The notes below the pieces were generated by a model, which was not told where the DNA came from, did not search any database, and saw nothing but the letters and a program-made list of their open reading frames with translations. A stretch of 64,000 bases of DNA from Meconema thalassinum (taxonomy: Eukaryota; Arthropoda; Insecta; Orthoptera; Tettigoniidae). The translations under genes and the position numbers were made by a program. Numbering within the stretch: position 1 is the stretch's first letter; every line of letters starts with the position of its first letter. Location of the stretch: contig OX336400.1 in NCBI GenBank assembly GCA_946902985.2, forward strand, positions 171,937,043 to 172,001,042, given 5' to 3'. This document shows positions 43,107-55,265 of the stretch, piece by piece.

Positions 43107-43965
43107 GACGACACATTTCCGTGAAGTAACAAAGGTAACGTGGTGTTCGACAAAGCTGTGTGCTGTCTCCAATGCTCTTCAACTTATATTCGGAGGCAAT
43201 CATGTCAGAAGCTTTGGATGGGTTTCATCAAGGCATTGTCCTCAACGACACAGTCATCAATAATTGCCGATATGCAGATGACACAGTCCTGATCGCCGGA
43301 AGCATTGAAGATCTCCAAGCGTTGCTGAATCGCGTGAACGCAGTTAGCAATGATTATGGCTTAAGGATGAACATTCGCAAAACAAAATTCATGGTTGTCA
43401 GCAAAGAAGTAATTGATCCCACATTATCAGTTACTGATAAAGCCATCGAACGAGTTCATCGCATTGAGCAAGCCAGGGATGTCTTTATCAAAATGAAGAA
43501 AATGCTGTGTCACCGAGATCTTAGTCTTAGTACTTGCTCTCATATGTTACATAATTCCCATACTAATGTATGGACACGAGGGGTGGACGTTAACCAAAAC
43601 CTTGGAGAAGAAGTTGGGAGCATTTTAAATGTGGCTGTATCGTCGCATGCTTCGCATATCGTGGATCGACAAGGTGAGAAACACCGATGTGCTGGATCGG
43701 ATGGGCAATGAGATGGAGGTGCTCTACAACATCAAGCGACAGAAGCTACAATATTTTGGTCACTTGATTCGAAATAACAAGTATCGACTCCAGCAGCTAG
43801 TCATGGAAGGCAAGATTGAAGGACGGCGCAGACCAGGGAGGAGGAGGTCCTGGCTCAAGAATTTGCGGGAATGGTTTGAACTTGACTCAGCATTCTCTGT
43901 TTCGAACGGCAATCTCGAGGCAAGGGATTGCAATGATGATCGCCGATCTTCGACGCGGAGACGGC
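43107..43965 (+). mobile_element. LINE RT fragment (YADD intact) to ORF2 end, internally deleted
   Basis: From 43140 the frame reads VLSPMLFNLYSEAIMSEAL, then INNCRYADDTVLIAGS with the catalytic YADD intact, then MNIRKTKFMVVSKE. At IERVHRIEQARDVF about 15 residues of the usual YLG--V block are missing. A frameshift follows, and from 43629 the C-terminus continues MWLYRRMLRISWIDKVRNTD, LQYFGHLIRN, RRRPGRRRSWLKNLREWF. Stops and frameshifts make it a pseudogene. The endonuclease and early RT motifs are absent. Confidence 0.8.
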
Positions 43966-44395
43966 ATATAAAGAAGAACAAAGGAGTGTGTGTGCACTTT
44001 GTGTGGTGAAGGATATGAACGCTATCACATCAACTGATGTAGAAATAGGACAACATCAGTTTAAGAGTACAGTAAAGAACTGTAGACTAAAGAACCAACA
44101 TGAATTGTATTTTGGCCATTCGGCTGCAATTAAATGTATTATTATTGTGAATATTTCTTGGATATCCAGTTTCTGTAAAGTTTTGAACCCATTCTTTCAG
44201 TGTTGACAATACAAACTCTTCAGTCTTTCAACACAAATTTGGCCAATGACTGGGCGGGATATGAATAATAAGTAAATAACACTGCAGGAAATCATGTACA
44301 TGTATTAGTTTTGTTCCATTATAATAATGATCATTACTAATACATGTAATTTTTTCAAGCACTGTTATCCACTTTTTATTCAATTAATACATATA

Positions 44396-45058
44396 CAGTG
44401 GAACGTGGCTAATTCGAACTTCGATAATTCGAAATCTTCTTTAATTCGAATTTTTCTCTTGGTCCCTAGCATTTTATATACAATCAATGCTAAAAAATCG
44501 TGGTTAATCCGAATTATATTTTGGATAATTCGAAGTTTTTACGTGTAAAGAGCAGATCGAAAGCCAAACAGTTGGGACAATTCCCGGAAAAACTGTTCCG
44601 AGTGCAGCCCAAGCAACAAACCACATAACAGAACTTAAGCGGTTTGTTTAAAGTAGAAATGACGTAAGTGGTTCTGTTTTCCGGCACTTAAATTTGTTAG
44701 ATTATTTTTTGATGGCTGAGAGACTTAATTGTAGTAAACAGGTACAAATCTCAAACTATTTTTAAAAACAGTAGATTCCTCTAAGACTTAACTAGATAGC
44801 TGGATTACTACTGTCGTTAAATAGGTGAATAGTATATTATGGTTTTATTTTTCATTTGAAACTTTAGAGGTTATTCACGATACAGTCTTTATAAAGTACC
44901 GTTGTCTGTCAATCTGCTTTGTTGAACGTAAATGATTATGTAAACATAATTCAATAGATTTTCTCTACCCTTTTCAAAGAACTTTCTTAATTCGAATTTT
45001 TGGATAATTCGAATTTTTATACTAGTCCCTTGAGGTTCGAATTATCCAAGTTCCACTG
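44396..45058 (+). mobile_element. pogo/Tigger-like MITE
   Basis: CAGTGGAACGTGGCTAATTC at the left and, reversed, CAGTGGAACTTGGATAATTC at the right. Repeated TAATTCGAA motifs lie at both ends. It is about 663 bp and no transposase is recognised. The left flank ends in TA; the right flank reads ATA. Confidence 0.7.
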
Positions 45059-45059
45059 A

Positions 45060-45838
45060 TACTCTAGTAAACCTGTGCGAGAACTCTCGCATGTTTATAA
45101 ACCACCCGCCTGGCTTTACTGTTATGCGGGCTTCTATAAATATGTTTATTTGTTTTAACACACTTTTAAACGAATTGTTGATATTTATGTAATCAGAGTG
45201 CTACTCATCACTGCTGCTGGTTGTGTGCGCCCCATGTGTACAGACTACCCGCCCAGCACTAGTGCTTTGCGGCTGTACGTGACACAATTCTGCAGGGGCT
45301 ATTGTCTTGTTTATTTGTTTAAAAGCTCTTTATTAACAAATACATATATTTCCGTTGACTTTTCAAGAAATGCAAGATTTCTCCTGTACTATTGAGCCGA
45401 TTTAGAAGATTTTGGTACAAACCACACCTTCTAATTCCCTCTGGTTTAGGAGCTTGTGTTTTGTGAAACATACACCTTAGCGTATTATATACACAGTATA
45501 CTGTACATTGTATCCCCTCCCATTCATTGGACAAATTCCTGTTGACCGACTCGAGAGTTACAACTGAGAGTAACCTATTTTGTAATATTTTTGTAAATGT
45601 AAGCTACAAAGCAAAAGAAGACCAGGAAGAAGGCGCATTTCTTGGATCGATTATCTCAAAACTTGGTTCAATTGTTCCACTATTGAGTTCTTTCGTGCTG
45701 CATCATCTAAAGCAAGAGTCTCTATGATGGTTGCCAACCTCGTGAGAGGAGATGGCACAAGAAGAAGAAGAAGATAAAAAGTCAAAGAAAGCAATGTTTG
45801 TAACACAACTGTCTTCTTCTTCTTCATCTTAGGAGCTA
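45060..45838. other. Unassigned stretch
   Basis: Short open frames only. CTGTGCGAGAACTCTCGCA near 45072 resembles a motif near 51855, hinting at old repeat sequence. Confidence 0.35.
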
Positions 45839-45839
45839 A

Positions 45840-46204
45840 CCTACATATTACTTCTAATACCGTATGGTCTCTGGTGCCAGGGACAAGCGTTGTTCTTTGA
45901 CGCCCAGAGGGCAGCTTGCATCTCAAATTTTTATCGTTCCTTGGAGCGCTATGAAAGTCAAGAAGGTTTGATATCCTTGACACTATAGCGCTTTCTAGTT
46001 GAGAAAGGAGGAACTTTGTGTAGGTGGAAAATCCCGAAATTAATTTTGCCATTATGAACACCCTACTGAATTCAAATGGGTTCTTTAACATGCCAACAAC
46101 GTATGACATGCGTGTCGTGATTTTTGTCGCCTTTCAAAAATCACTTACCACGGCCAGGAGTGAACCTGCAAGCTTGGGGTTGGTAGTCCGACACGATAAC
46201 AACT
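45840..46204 (-). mobile_element. SINE family C, reverse copy
   Basis: CACTATAGCGCTTTCTAGTT, TGACATGCGTGTCGTGATTT and CGCCTTTCAAAAATCACTTA, with a head near 46190, match 18058-18459 in reverse. Confidence 0.65.
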
Positions 46205-46221
46205 TACCCACCTGCAGTATG

Positions 46222-46252
46222 TGTTAGGCCCCTTAAAACAAGAATTATCATC
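46222..46252 (+). mobile_element. Retroposon R, minimal 3' tail
   Basis: GTTAGGCCCCTTAAAACAAG, then AATTATCATCATC: the last 30 bases of the R family. Confidence 0.5.
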
Positions 46253-46261
46253 ATCTTCTTC

Positions 46262-46865
46262 TTCTTGTTCTTCTTCCTCTTCCTAGCATTTATCCCGCAT
46301 GTCTGCTTTCTTGCACCTTTGCTTCCATTTCTACCGGTCTTTGGCGTCTCTAGGTAGAACTTTCACCGTGCGCATGTCTTCCCGAAAGGTGTCGAGCGAG
46401 CCCTTCCTTGGTCGTCATCGCGGTCTGCGGCCCTCAGGAAACAAATCGAGTGGTTTTCGCAACTGATGAATATTTGTTGCTGCGTAACACATGACCACAC
46501 CATCTCAAACGACTCTCACGCTTCAGTTCCATTAAGTGCCACCGGTCGAACGATGGTTTTGTAGGCCTATAACTTTGATTTCCAGTACAATGGCACCTTC
46601 CGATCAAAAGGATTACATGGCGCCACTTCATCCATGCAGCGTTGATTCTATTTCGGGCGTCTGGGAGCGAGAGACCATCCGAGTGGATTAATGTTCCCGG
46701 ATATTTGTACTCAGACGTTTTATTGAGTTCAGTGCCATCGATGTTAACTGACCCATTACTTGGGGCCCCACACTCCATGTACTCAGTCTTCTTGATGTTA
46801 AGTCGCAAGCCGCATTTGTTCAGTGAAGATTTTCAACGTTGGACAAGCTGTATTAATAACCAGGT
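46262..46865 (-). mobile_element. LINE RT/C-terminal fragment, internally deleted
   Basis: The minus-strand frame 46808-46434 reads MRLNIKKTEYMECGAPSNGS, then LSLPDARNRINAAWMKWRHV, then ESRLRWCGHVLRS. This is the LINE block after the YADD box, with the part between INAAWMKWR and the C-terminus shortened. Further on, LDTFREDMRTVKVLPRDAKD in another frame and a (GAA)-rich tail (near 46262) complete the 3' end. It contains stops. Confidence 0.7.
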
Positions 46866-46914
46866 GTAAACTGTATTGTCTGATATTTTTCAAACATGGA
46901 CTTCTCAGTATCTC

Positions 46915-48331
46915 AACAAGAAGTTCCGTGACGAACTATAGAGCCTACTTTTCTAATTTAAAATTCATGCCATTGATTAATCTATATGGATCTATCTAGA
47001 ATAATGACAAAATTAAACTGGTAATATAGAAATTTCTAATTAGTTCGAAATACTGTATACCTGGCGTAATGTAGCCTAATAGAGAATTACAGTTGGCAGC
47101 CCTGGTGACTGAATATATTCTTGTTTCCATCTCTTAAGGTACAGAATACAAAATTTGGTTGAAGTCCAATGGATAGTATGGACGTTACATGCAGTTAAAC
47201 ATTGGATGTAACAGCGCGCTTAAAATCATGTTGGCAACAATGACATACATGTATTGGTCAGAAATAATCTGCAATAATATGATCTCTTGTTGTGTTAATT
47301 TTGAATGAAATCCATTTGTTAGTATAGAAGTTACAGGCATTTTAAAATTGGACCTATCAGCAGGTTTAGAATCATGTTGGCAGCACTGACGTATATAAAT
47401 TACTCCAAATTAATCTAGAATGTCAGGTACTATACGTGTGCAAATTTCAGAGCTATTGGCTTACATATTTTATGATATATTGATATTAGGGAAACAAAAA
47501 TAGAGACACCATTTTTTAATAGTTGGCAACACTGGTTGCTCTTAAGAATACGCATAGTCGTATCTGATATGGTGCACATAGCACACACAAATTTTGGTTG
47601 AAATCCAAATGATAGTATAGAAGCTACATGTATTTAAAGTTGGACCTCTCAGCAGGCTTAGAATCATGTTGGTAGCACTGACGTATAATTTACTCCAAAT
47701 TAATACAGAATGTCAGGTACTATACGTGTGCATAGTTTAAAGTTGTCGGCTTGCATACTTTCTGATATATTGGTAATTGGAAAAAATAAATTGAGAGCAT
47801 TTATTAACAGTTGGCAGCCCTGGTGGATCTTAGGAATACGCTCAGTTATATCTGTTTATGAACATATAGCACATACGAAATTTGGTTGAATTCCAATGGA
47901 TAGTGTAGAAGTTATATGCATTGAAATATTGGACCTATCAGCAGGCTTATAATCATTTTGGCAACACTGCGATATATGGCCTCCTGGAAATTAAACTGCA
48001 ATATTATTATCTATACGTGTGCCAATTTTCAAATAGCTCCCATTCATACCTTCCGAGATATCCAACATAGAGCTCAAATTTCAATTGCGATTTTTCAGCA
48101 GTTGGTAGCACTGACATCATTCTTAAATATGGCCGTGAGATATTCAGGTATAGATCTTTACTCCTACCAAATTTTGTTTCGATTGCTGCAGCCGTTTAGG
48201 AGTTGATAGGGGGCGACACACACACAGCCAGCCAGACAGAAGGACAGACAGACAGACAGACACACATTTGTCCGATCTCATAAGGCTACTTTTTCCTCAT
48301 TTTTGCAAAATGTGAAAAGTAGGCTAAAAAT
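46915..48331 (-). mobile_element. HINE-A copy 6 (reverse)
   Basis: It runs from AACAAGAAGTTCCGTGACGA to ATTTTTGCAAAATGTGAAAA and GTAGGCTAAAAAT. The (AC)n/(CAGA)n tract is near 48215-48262. Complete and uninterrupted. Confidence 0.8.
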
Positions 48332-48335
48332 CACA

Positions 48336-49010
48336 AAGTGGGGGTTGTCATTATTTACTCCCAAGGTCTTCTATTTAACCTTAAAATACTAACATACGTA
48401 AAATTTACGTTTAACTGCTTAGAATTCCTTCGATATCTGTCACCAGCCTACCATCACCCAGCAGTGCTTCTATTGGTCTATGGTGGTGATGTCAATGCTT
48501 TTGTTATTAATGCCAATCAGTTCTAGAGGCATAATCATGGGGATAAGAATTGCCTGGAAACTATCCTTAAATTTAGCAACATATTGGTTTCTCCATGGCC
48601 ATTACAAAGAGGTGGGGAATTTGATGTAGATATGTCACATCATTTCAGAGGTATTATAAAAACCACCTGATAAAAACCAGAGACAGTATACGAGGCTGGG
48701 TAGATTACGTAGTGCTACTTACGTCGAAGTAAATGGCTTCTGTGTTTGTTGTATTTAAGATGGAACTTAGAGTATTACACTTCAAAGACCACAGAGGAAT
48801 CATTGTATATAAATAGTGTTACTTACCAAACATATGTTAATTTCAATCATTTAACTAATTGGTGCCTTAATACAAAATTCGTAATGTACGTAAATTTAAC
48901 GTATTATTAGTATTAAGCATCAAATGAATAATGTTAGTATTCTAGAGTTAAAGCTGTTTCAATAATCGGAGTGTTCTTGATAACAAAAGCCAGCACATAG
49001 GAAGTACACA
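48336..49010. other. Unassigned stretch
   Basis: AT-rich with short open frames. No domain, exon signal or repeat family recognised. Confidence 0.35.
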
Positions 49011-49016
49011 TACATA

Positions 49017-49569
49017 CAGGGTGTCCCACCTAACTCTGCCACCTCAAATAATATCGAAATGAAACAAGATGTGAAAAATCTACTTGCGCAGGAATGTGCG
49101 GGGCACCCAACATGGTGGAACCACATTGATACACGAGTTTCCAATCCCATGTCCTCCATGAGAAGGGGTAACGTGTCTTGAACAAATGATGCATATCGCT
49201 GTCCGTTTAGTGTTCTCTGATAAAAAAAAATAGGGACCTACAATACGGCTGCCAATGATACCTCACCAAAGAGTGTCTCCTTTACCATCCTCTACAACTT
49301 TAGTTATTTCAGAAGGTACGAGGATTAGAGAAGTGAAACCGAATCTGTTATCAATAATTGTATGTTTACTTTTGATTTTGCAAGAAAATACATGTATGTT
49401 CCATTTTAAAAAGGTAACTTTGCGTTGAAAGTGAGTGTGCATTGTGGAGTGTGCATATCCTCCCATTGTGTGAACCCCTGACGTGGCTACATTCCTGTGC
49501 AAGGAGATTTTTCACATCTTGTTTCATTTCGATATCATTTGAGGTCGCAGAGTTACGTGGGACACCCTG
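49017..49569 (-). mobile_element. TIR element with 81-bp inverted ends and a transposase remnant
   Basis: TA lies on both sides (49015-49016, 49570-49571). The ends CAGGGTGTCCCACCTAACTC and, reversed, CAGGGTGTCCCACGTAACTC stay similar for about 81 bp. On the minus strand near 49075-49225 the words QRTLNGQRYASFVQDTLPLL, MEDMGLETRVSMWF and HHVGCPAH recall the second catalytic region of mariner-like transposases. There the usual HDG reads HVG, losing the aspartate. Non-autonomous. Confidence 0.65.
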
Positions 49570-49660
49570 TATAAAACATAGCATTGAAAATGCAATTACT
49601 ACCTGGATAGTAAAATGTATTGCAATTCTCATTCGAAAATTTTGATTGTGGTTTTTCCAG

Positions 49661-49748
49661 GCTTATGTCATTGAAGGGATCAGAGAAGTCATTATCGCCG
49701 TGATATACCCATTGGCTTCTAGAGATAGAGAAGAGTTCCCTGATGCAG
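49661..49748 (+). CDS. Paralogue copy 2, exon upstream of the membrane helices
   Basis: TGGTTTTTCCAG precedes an 88-bp fully open segment and CAG|GTAATT follows. It encodes AYVIEGIREVIIAVIYPLAS, then RDREEFPDA, plus the first base of a codon. Phases are 0 to 1. The leftover G joins AA at 54630 to form glutamate, and the frame continues through a membrane helix. The residues look like a loop between membrane segments. The upstream exon with the start codon was not identified. The family guess (small multi-pass insect membrane protein, DUF4728-like) is inferred from the joined exons. Confidence 0.5.
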
Positions 49749-49779
49749 GTAATTTGGTTACTTAATTAACAAATAATCA

Positions 49780-49975
49780 ATGTATTCCGCGAGGACTGGC
49801 GCGTGGGTATTTTATACCCGAGGCTTAAATAATCAGTACTATGCATCCCTCCTACGACACTCACAAGCGACCGATCGTGAAAATGAGCATTCAAATGAAG
49901 GAGAATAGACATTAGTAGTGACAAATTGCGCTCTAATTCCATAATTATCAATAATTTCTTTAAAAATTCACTAAA
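49780..49975 (+). repeat. Dispersed repeat Z, copy 1
   Basis: GTGACAAATTGCGCTCTAAT and surrounding sequence recur at about 51748-51805. CGCGAGGACTGGCGC (49788) recurs inverted near 52030. HINE-B copy 3 starts at its right edge. Confidence 0.5.
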
Positions 49976-51501
49976 AACAAATAGTTCCGTGAAGAACTAT
50001 ACAGCCTATTTTCATATAGCCCACTTATTGCAACTATCAACATACACAATTTCAGTTTGATTGCTGTAATAGATTCGTAGATATTGAGAACCGACTAAAT
50101 AATTCGGATGGTCGCCATGTTGGATTTTATATATGTAGGTCCTAGAGTGATGTACTGTTACATGCAGATTATTGTGTACGTGTAGTATTCAAACTTCAAT
50201 CGCATAATTAGGACACTAGAAGTTACAAGGAGATTTAAAAATTTCGCACAGCTGCCATCTTTAGGTTATGGAAACAATTGAAATAAATTAGATGCTAGTG
50301 GATTACACATTCGTATAAGGATTTACTGTACCAAGTTCCACTGCTCTCGGATGGTTAAATTGCGATAAATGTCCATGAGAGTATTTATGATTCGCGTCGC
50401 CGCCATGTTGGATTTGTGATCACCAGGTTATTTAAAGTCCTATAAGTGAACTTGAGTTCATAGCCCCTATGAACAATAAAAAATTCAGTTTGATTGCCAC
50501 AATAGATTCGTAGATATTGAGAGCCGTCTAAATATTTCGGATGGTCGCCATGTTGGATTGTTAAATGTATAGGCCATAGAGTCATGTACCATTAAAGGAA
50601 AATTATTGCGTAGGTTCATTATTCAAACTTTCACTTCGATCGCATGACTACATCACAAGAAATAAAAACTTAATTTTAAATTTCGCACAGCCGCCATCTT
50701 GAGGTTATGAAAACAATTGAACTAAATTAGATACCAGTGCATTACAATGTGTATAAATAATTACTGTACCAGATTTCAGTGCGTTTGGAGCATTAAATCG
50801 CGAGAAAGGTCTATTTCAAATTTTCTAATTCGCTTGGCCGCCATGTTTGTTTTGTATATAACCGGTTTTTTAAAGTCATATAAATGGACTTCCAGTAGTG
50901 CCCTTTATCTCCGTACAAAACTTCAGGGAGATACCGCTAATAGTTTCAGAGATACAGAATGCCGGTGAAATATTTCGCACATCCGCCATCTTGTGGTTAT
51001 GTAAACAAATGAACGAAGTTAGTTGTCGGTGCATTACAATGTATATAAACATATACTGTACCACGTTTCATTGCGTTTGGATGGATAAATCGCGAGAAAC
51101 GTCTATTTAAAAGTCGCAACTTCGCTTGGCCGCCATGTTGGTTTTGTAGTTACCAGGTTTTCAAAGATCACATAAGTGAACTTATAGTAGTTCCCTTTAT
51201 CACCATACATGATGTCAGGGTAATATCGGTAATCGTTTCGGAGATATTGAATGCTGGTGAAATATTTCGCACAGCCGCCATGTTGGATTGGTGAGTCGTA
51301 ACAAAATTTGAAGGGCACGGTCGAGGTCGCCCGGAATATTGCTATGAACTTACTTAGTTTCATTGAAATCGCTCCAGCCGTTTAGATTTTATTAGGGGAG
51401 GACACACACACGAATCACACTCACACACACACGCACACACACACGGACAAAAGGTGATCTCATAAGCCTATTTTTTTCAAAATTGAAAATAGGCTAAAAA
51501 T
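49976..51501 (-). mobile_element. HINE-B copy 3 (reverse)
   Basis: From AACAAATAGTTCCGTGAAGA through repeated GCCGCCATGTTGG units, an (AC)n tract (51400-51444), and AAAATTGAAAATAGGCTAAA. Complete. Confidence 0.8.
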
Positions 51502-51704
51502 GTAAGAAGTGTGCGATTTGCAGATACTGTTGATGTATGAAAATACGCTCCATAATTGCTGTCCACTTCACATTTTGGTCGCTGTCACGCCTGTTTTATG
51601 TCATTTTAACATTCTGAGGTCTTGCCTTTATCATTTTGCATGGGTTTCAGAAACAGTAAATCAAAGGAATGAGTACTCTAATCGTATAATTTCATAAATA
51701 TCGA

Positions 51705-52060
51705 ACAACCGGTGAGTGTTACAGCACACTCAGCACACAAATGACATTATCAGTGACAAATTGCATTCTAATTTCTTAAATATCAATTTTTTTAAGAAGT
51801 GTTCGATTTGCAAAACCTATTGGGGAAAGTGTGGTTTATGAACACGCGAGATTTCTCGCACGGGTTCGCTAGTGTATTATATTTTCGTATTGTTTGGCCC
51901 TTATTTCCTGTCGCTTACTGTACCTTCCTTCCTAGCCTTGAACTTCACCCTGTAAAAGTAACATGTCCATAGCTTTTTGAACACCCAAGCTATTACTATG
52001 TTATTTACCGCCGGGGCATATTTACCCATGGCGCCAGTCCTCGCGTGACAATTCTCGCCA
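51705..52060. repeat. Dispersed repeat Z, copy 2
   Basis: TCAGTGACAAATTGCATTCT and AAGTGTTCGATTTGCAAAAC match sequence lying on both sides of HINE-B copy 3 (49911-49969 and 51506-51522), showing that copy 3 interrupted a Z element. Confidence 0.5.
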
Positions 52061-52082
52061 TACATTAGTCGGGATGATATGT

Positions 52083-52238
52083 ACCAAGTAGTTCCGTGAA
52101 GAACTAATTGGTCTATTTTCATATATCCTACTTATATCAATTGCCTCTATCAACATACAAATTTTCAGTTTGATTGCTGTAATAGATTCGTAGATATTGA
52201 GAATCGTCTAATATTTCAGATGGTCACCATGTTGAATT
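52083..52238 (-). mobile_element. HINE-B copy 4, 3'-end fragment
   Basis: AAGTAGTTCCGTGAAGAACT, ATTGAGAATCGTCTAATATT and GGTCACCATGTTG: about 150 bp from the 3' end of B in reverse, cut by HINE-A copy 7. Confidence 0.7.
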
Positions 52239-54600
52239 TTTAGCCTACTTTTCACTTGCAACAAGAAGTTCCGTGACGAACTAAAGAGCCTACTTTTCTT
52301 AAGATTAAGATCCATGCCAATGATTAATCCACAGTATATGAACCTATCTTGAATATTAGTGTAAAAAAAATTGCACCGCATTTATTAACAGTTGTCAACC
52401 CTGATTGCTTTTAAAAATACTTATAGTCATATCTGTTATGGTATACATAGCACTTACGAAATTTGGGTGAAATCCAACTGATAGTATAGAAGTTACATGT
52501 ATTTAAAAATTGGTCGTATCAGCAGGTTTAGAATCATGTTGGTAGAACTGACGTATATAAGTTACTCCAAATTAATCTAAAATGTCAGGTACTATACCTG
52601 TGCATAGTTGAAAACTGTCGGCTTGCATACTTTCTGATATATTGGTATTTGGATTTAAAAAAGAGAGAGAGAGCAATTATCAATAGTTGGCAGCCCTGGT
52701 GGCTCTTAAGAATACGCTCAGTCATATCTGTTTATGTACACATATAACAAACAAACAATGGTTGAAATCCAATTGTTAGTGTCGAAGTTACAGTATATGC
52801 ATTTAAAAATTGGATTTATGAGAAGTCTTAAAATTATTTTGGCAACACTGTCATGTATGTCCTCCTGCAAATTAAACTGAAATAGTATTATCTACAAGTG
52901 CGCCAATTTTGGAATAGCTCCCATACTTACCTTCCAAGATATCTAACATGGAGCTCAAATTTCTAGTGCATTTTTTCAGCAGTTGGTAGCACTGACATCA
53001 TTTTTAAATATGGTCGTGAGATATTCCGGTATACATCTTTACTCATACTAAATTTAGTTTCGATTGCTGCAGCCGTTTATGAGTTGATAGGGGGGGACAC
53101 ACACACACACACACACACAGCCAGACAGACAGAAGGACAGACAGACAGACAGACTGACACACATTTTCCCGGATCGATCTCATAAGTCTACTATTTCCTC
53201 ATTTTTGCAAAATGTGAAAAGTAGGCTAAAAATAAGGAAAAATTAGACTTATGAGATCGATCTGAGCAAATTTGTACCTGTCTGTCTGTGTATGTGTGTG
53301 TGTGTCCCTATCAACTCCTAAACAGCAGCAGCAATCGAAACCAAATTTGTTATGACTAAAGGTATATTCCTGACTATCTCAATGCCATATTTGCAAACGA
53401 TGTCAGTGTTACCAACTGCTGAAAGACCGCAATTGAAATTTGAGCTCCGTATTGGATATCTTGGAAGGTATTCCAAAATTGGCACACATATAGATAATAA
53501 TATTTCAGTTTAATTTCCAGGAGGCCACACATGACAGTATTGCCAAAATGAGTATCGGCCTGCTGATAGGTCCAATTTTAAATGCTTATAATATCTACAC
53601 TATCAATTGGATTTCAACCAAATTTTGTATGTACTATGTGTACATAAACAGATATGACTGAGCGTATACTTAAGAGCCACCAGGGTTGCCAACTGTTACT
53701 AAATGCTCTCTCTCTCTTATTTAAATCCAAATACTGAAACTATTAATAAATGCTGTCTCTCTTATTTTACCCTACTACCAATATAACAGAAAGTATGCAA
53801 GCCGACTGCTTTAAACTTTGCACAAGTATAGTACCTGATATTCTAGATTAATTTGGAGTAACTAATTTACGTCAGTGCTACCAACATTATTCTAAGCCTG
53901 CTGATAGGACCAATGTTTGAATACATCTAACGTCTATACTATCAATTGGATTTCAACCAAATTCGTATGTGCTATGTGTACAATAACAGATCTATGCGTA
54001 TTCTTAAGAGCAAGCAGGGCTACCAACTGTTAATAAATGTTGTCTCCATTTTATTACCCTAATATCAATATATCAGAAAGTATGCAAGCCAACAGCTCAA
54101 AACTTTGCACACGTATAGTACCTGATATTCTAGATTAATTTGGAGTGACTAATATACATCAGTGCTGCCGACGTGATTCTAAGCCTGAGATAGATAGAAT
54201 TTTAAAATAGTTGTAACTTCTATATTAACAAATGGATTTCATAAAAATTGGCACAAAAATAGATCATAACATTTCAGATTATTTCTGACCAACACATGCT
54301 GACATTGTTGCCAACATGATTTTACGTGCGCTGATATATCCAATGTCTAACTGTATGTAACCTCCATGTTATCCATTGGACTTCAACTAAATGTTGTATT
54401 CTGAACCGTAAGAGATGAAACTAAGGATATATTCAGTCACCAGTGCTGCCAACTGTAGTGCTCTATTAGGCTACATTATGCAATGTATATTTCGAACAAA
54501 TTAGAAATTTCGATATTACCAACTTAATTAATTTCGTCATTATTCTAGATAGGCCCATATAGATTAATCATTGGCATGAATCTTAACGGAACTTCTTCTT
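52239..54600 (+). mobile_element. HINE-A copy 7, 5' hairpin interrupted by another HINE-A
   Basis: Its first 20 bases (TTTAGCCTACTTTTCACTTG) are at 52239-52258. The rest resumes at 53234 (AAGGAAAAATTAGACTTATG) and runs to ACGGAACTTCTTCTT at 54600. It ends about 30 bp before a host exon acceptor. Confidence 0.75.
52259..53233 (-). mobile_element. HINE-A copy 8 (reverse), nested in copy 7
   Basis: Complete termini (ACAAGAAGTTCCGTGACGAA ... AAAAGTAGGCTAAAAAT) in a short body of about 975 bp with fewer internal units, and (AC)n plus (CAGA)n near 53095-53155. Confidence 0.75.
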
Positions 54601-54629
54601 ACTGTATTGATGTTTGCTTTATGTTCTAG

Positions 54630-54715
54630 AATGGGGTACGTACTTCATAATGAATACTACCCTCCATTTCGTGGCATTCTTCTTTGCTCTAATGCTCTTC
54701 TTCGGAATAAGTGCG
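54630..54715 (+). CDS. Paralogue copy 2, transmembrane exon
   Basis: TTTGCTTTATGTTCTAG precedes and GCG|GTAAGT, a consensus donor, follows. In the frame dictated by the exon at 49661 (codon G|AA) it reads EWGTYFIMNTTLHFVAFFFA, then LMLFFGISA, a strong membrane helix, with no stop. It ends in phase 0, matching the phase-0 start of the exon at 58893. Read alone, the internal ATG at 54650 would give a signal-peptide-like sequence, so a secreted-peptide first exon is the alternative. The fit to both neighbours favours an internal exon. Confidence 0.5.
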
Positions 54716-55184
54716 GTAAGTTCATTACACACATTCAGTTACGTGAAAGAGAACACTACTGTCGACCAAAATATTATGTGCACTCGAGTTTGAAGGTATT
54801 TTGTGAAGTAACCAATAGACCTATATAAAATCCAATACCATCATTATTTTCAACGTTTTAGTTTACGTTAGTTCATGTAGGTTTGGAATTTTTAATTAAT
54901 ATTTTAACATTTTTATCGCAGTTGGAACCCAAAAAAGTGCTCGTTTTAAAGCGTGTTTCAACCACGCGTCACATTTAAGAATTATTATCACACAAACCCG
55001 TCATCAGATCAAATCCAAATTTTGACACAATATACATTGGAATGTTGTATAACTGGTTTATCAATTTCAAAATTTTGTGTGCCCAAGAAAGAAAGTTGTT
55101 ATCATTTTTGTAAGGTAACTTTTTCTCAGCTCGGGTTCGTTGGAAAATGTAGTTCTTGGTTGCGTTGTAATCCGACTACATTAT

Positions 55185-55265
55185 ACAGGGAGCGGGAACA
55201 GCGGTCAGCTACTTGGCGCGCACACTCCTTCCGCCAGCCAACCAAACTGTCCGAAGATTGTGCGC
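55185..55265 (-). repeat. Dispersed GC-rich repeat W, copy 1
   Basis: Reversed, it reads TTTGGTTGGCTGGCGGAAGG, then GTGTGCGCGCC, as does 58178-58255. The overlapping frame (54953-55300) is therefore unlikely to be a gene. Confidence 0.5.

Noticed and set aside
54650..54715. Signal-peptide first exon starting MNTTLHF
   Set aside because: The same frame is continuous with upstream and downstream exons, so an internal transmembrane exon is more likely; kept as an alternative only.
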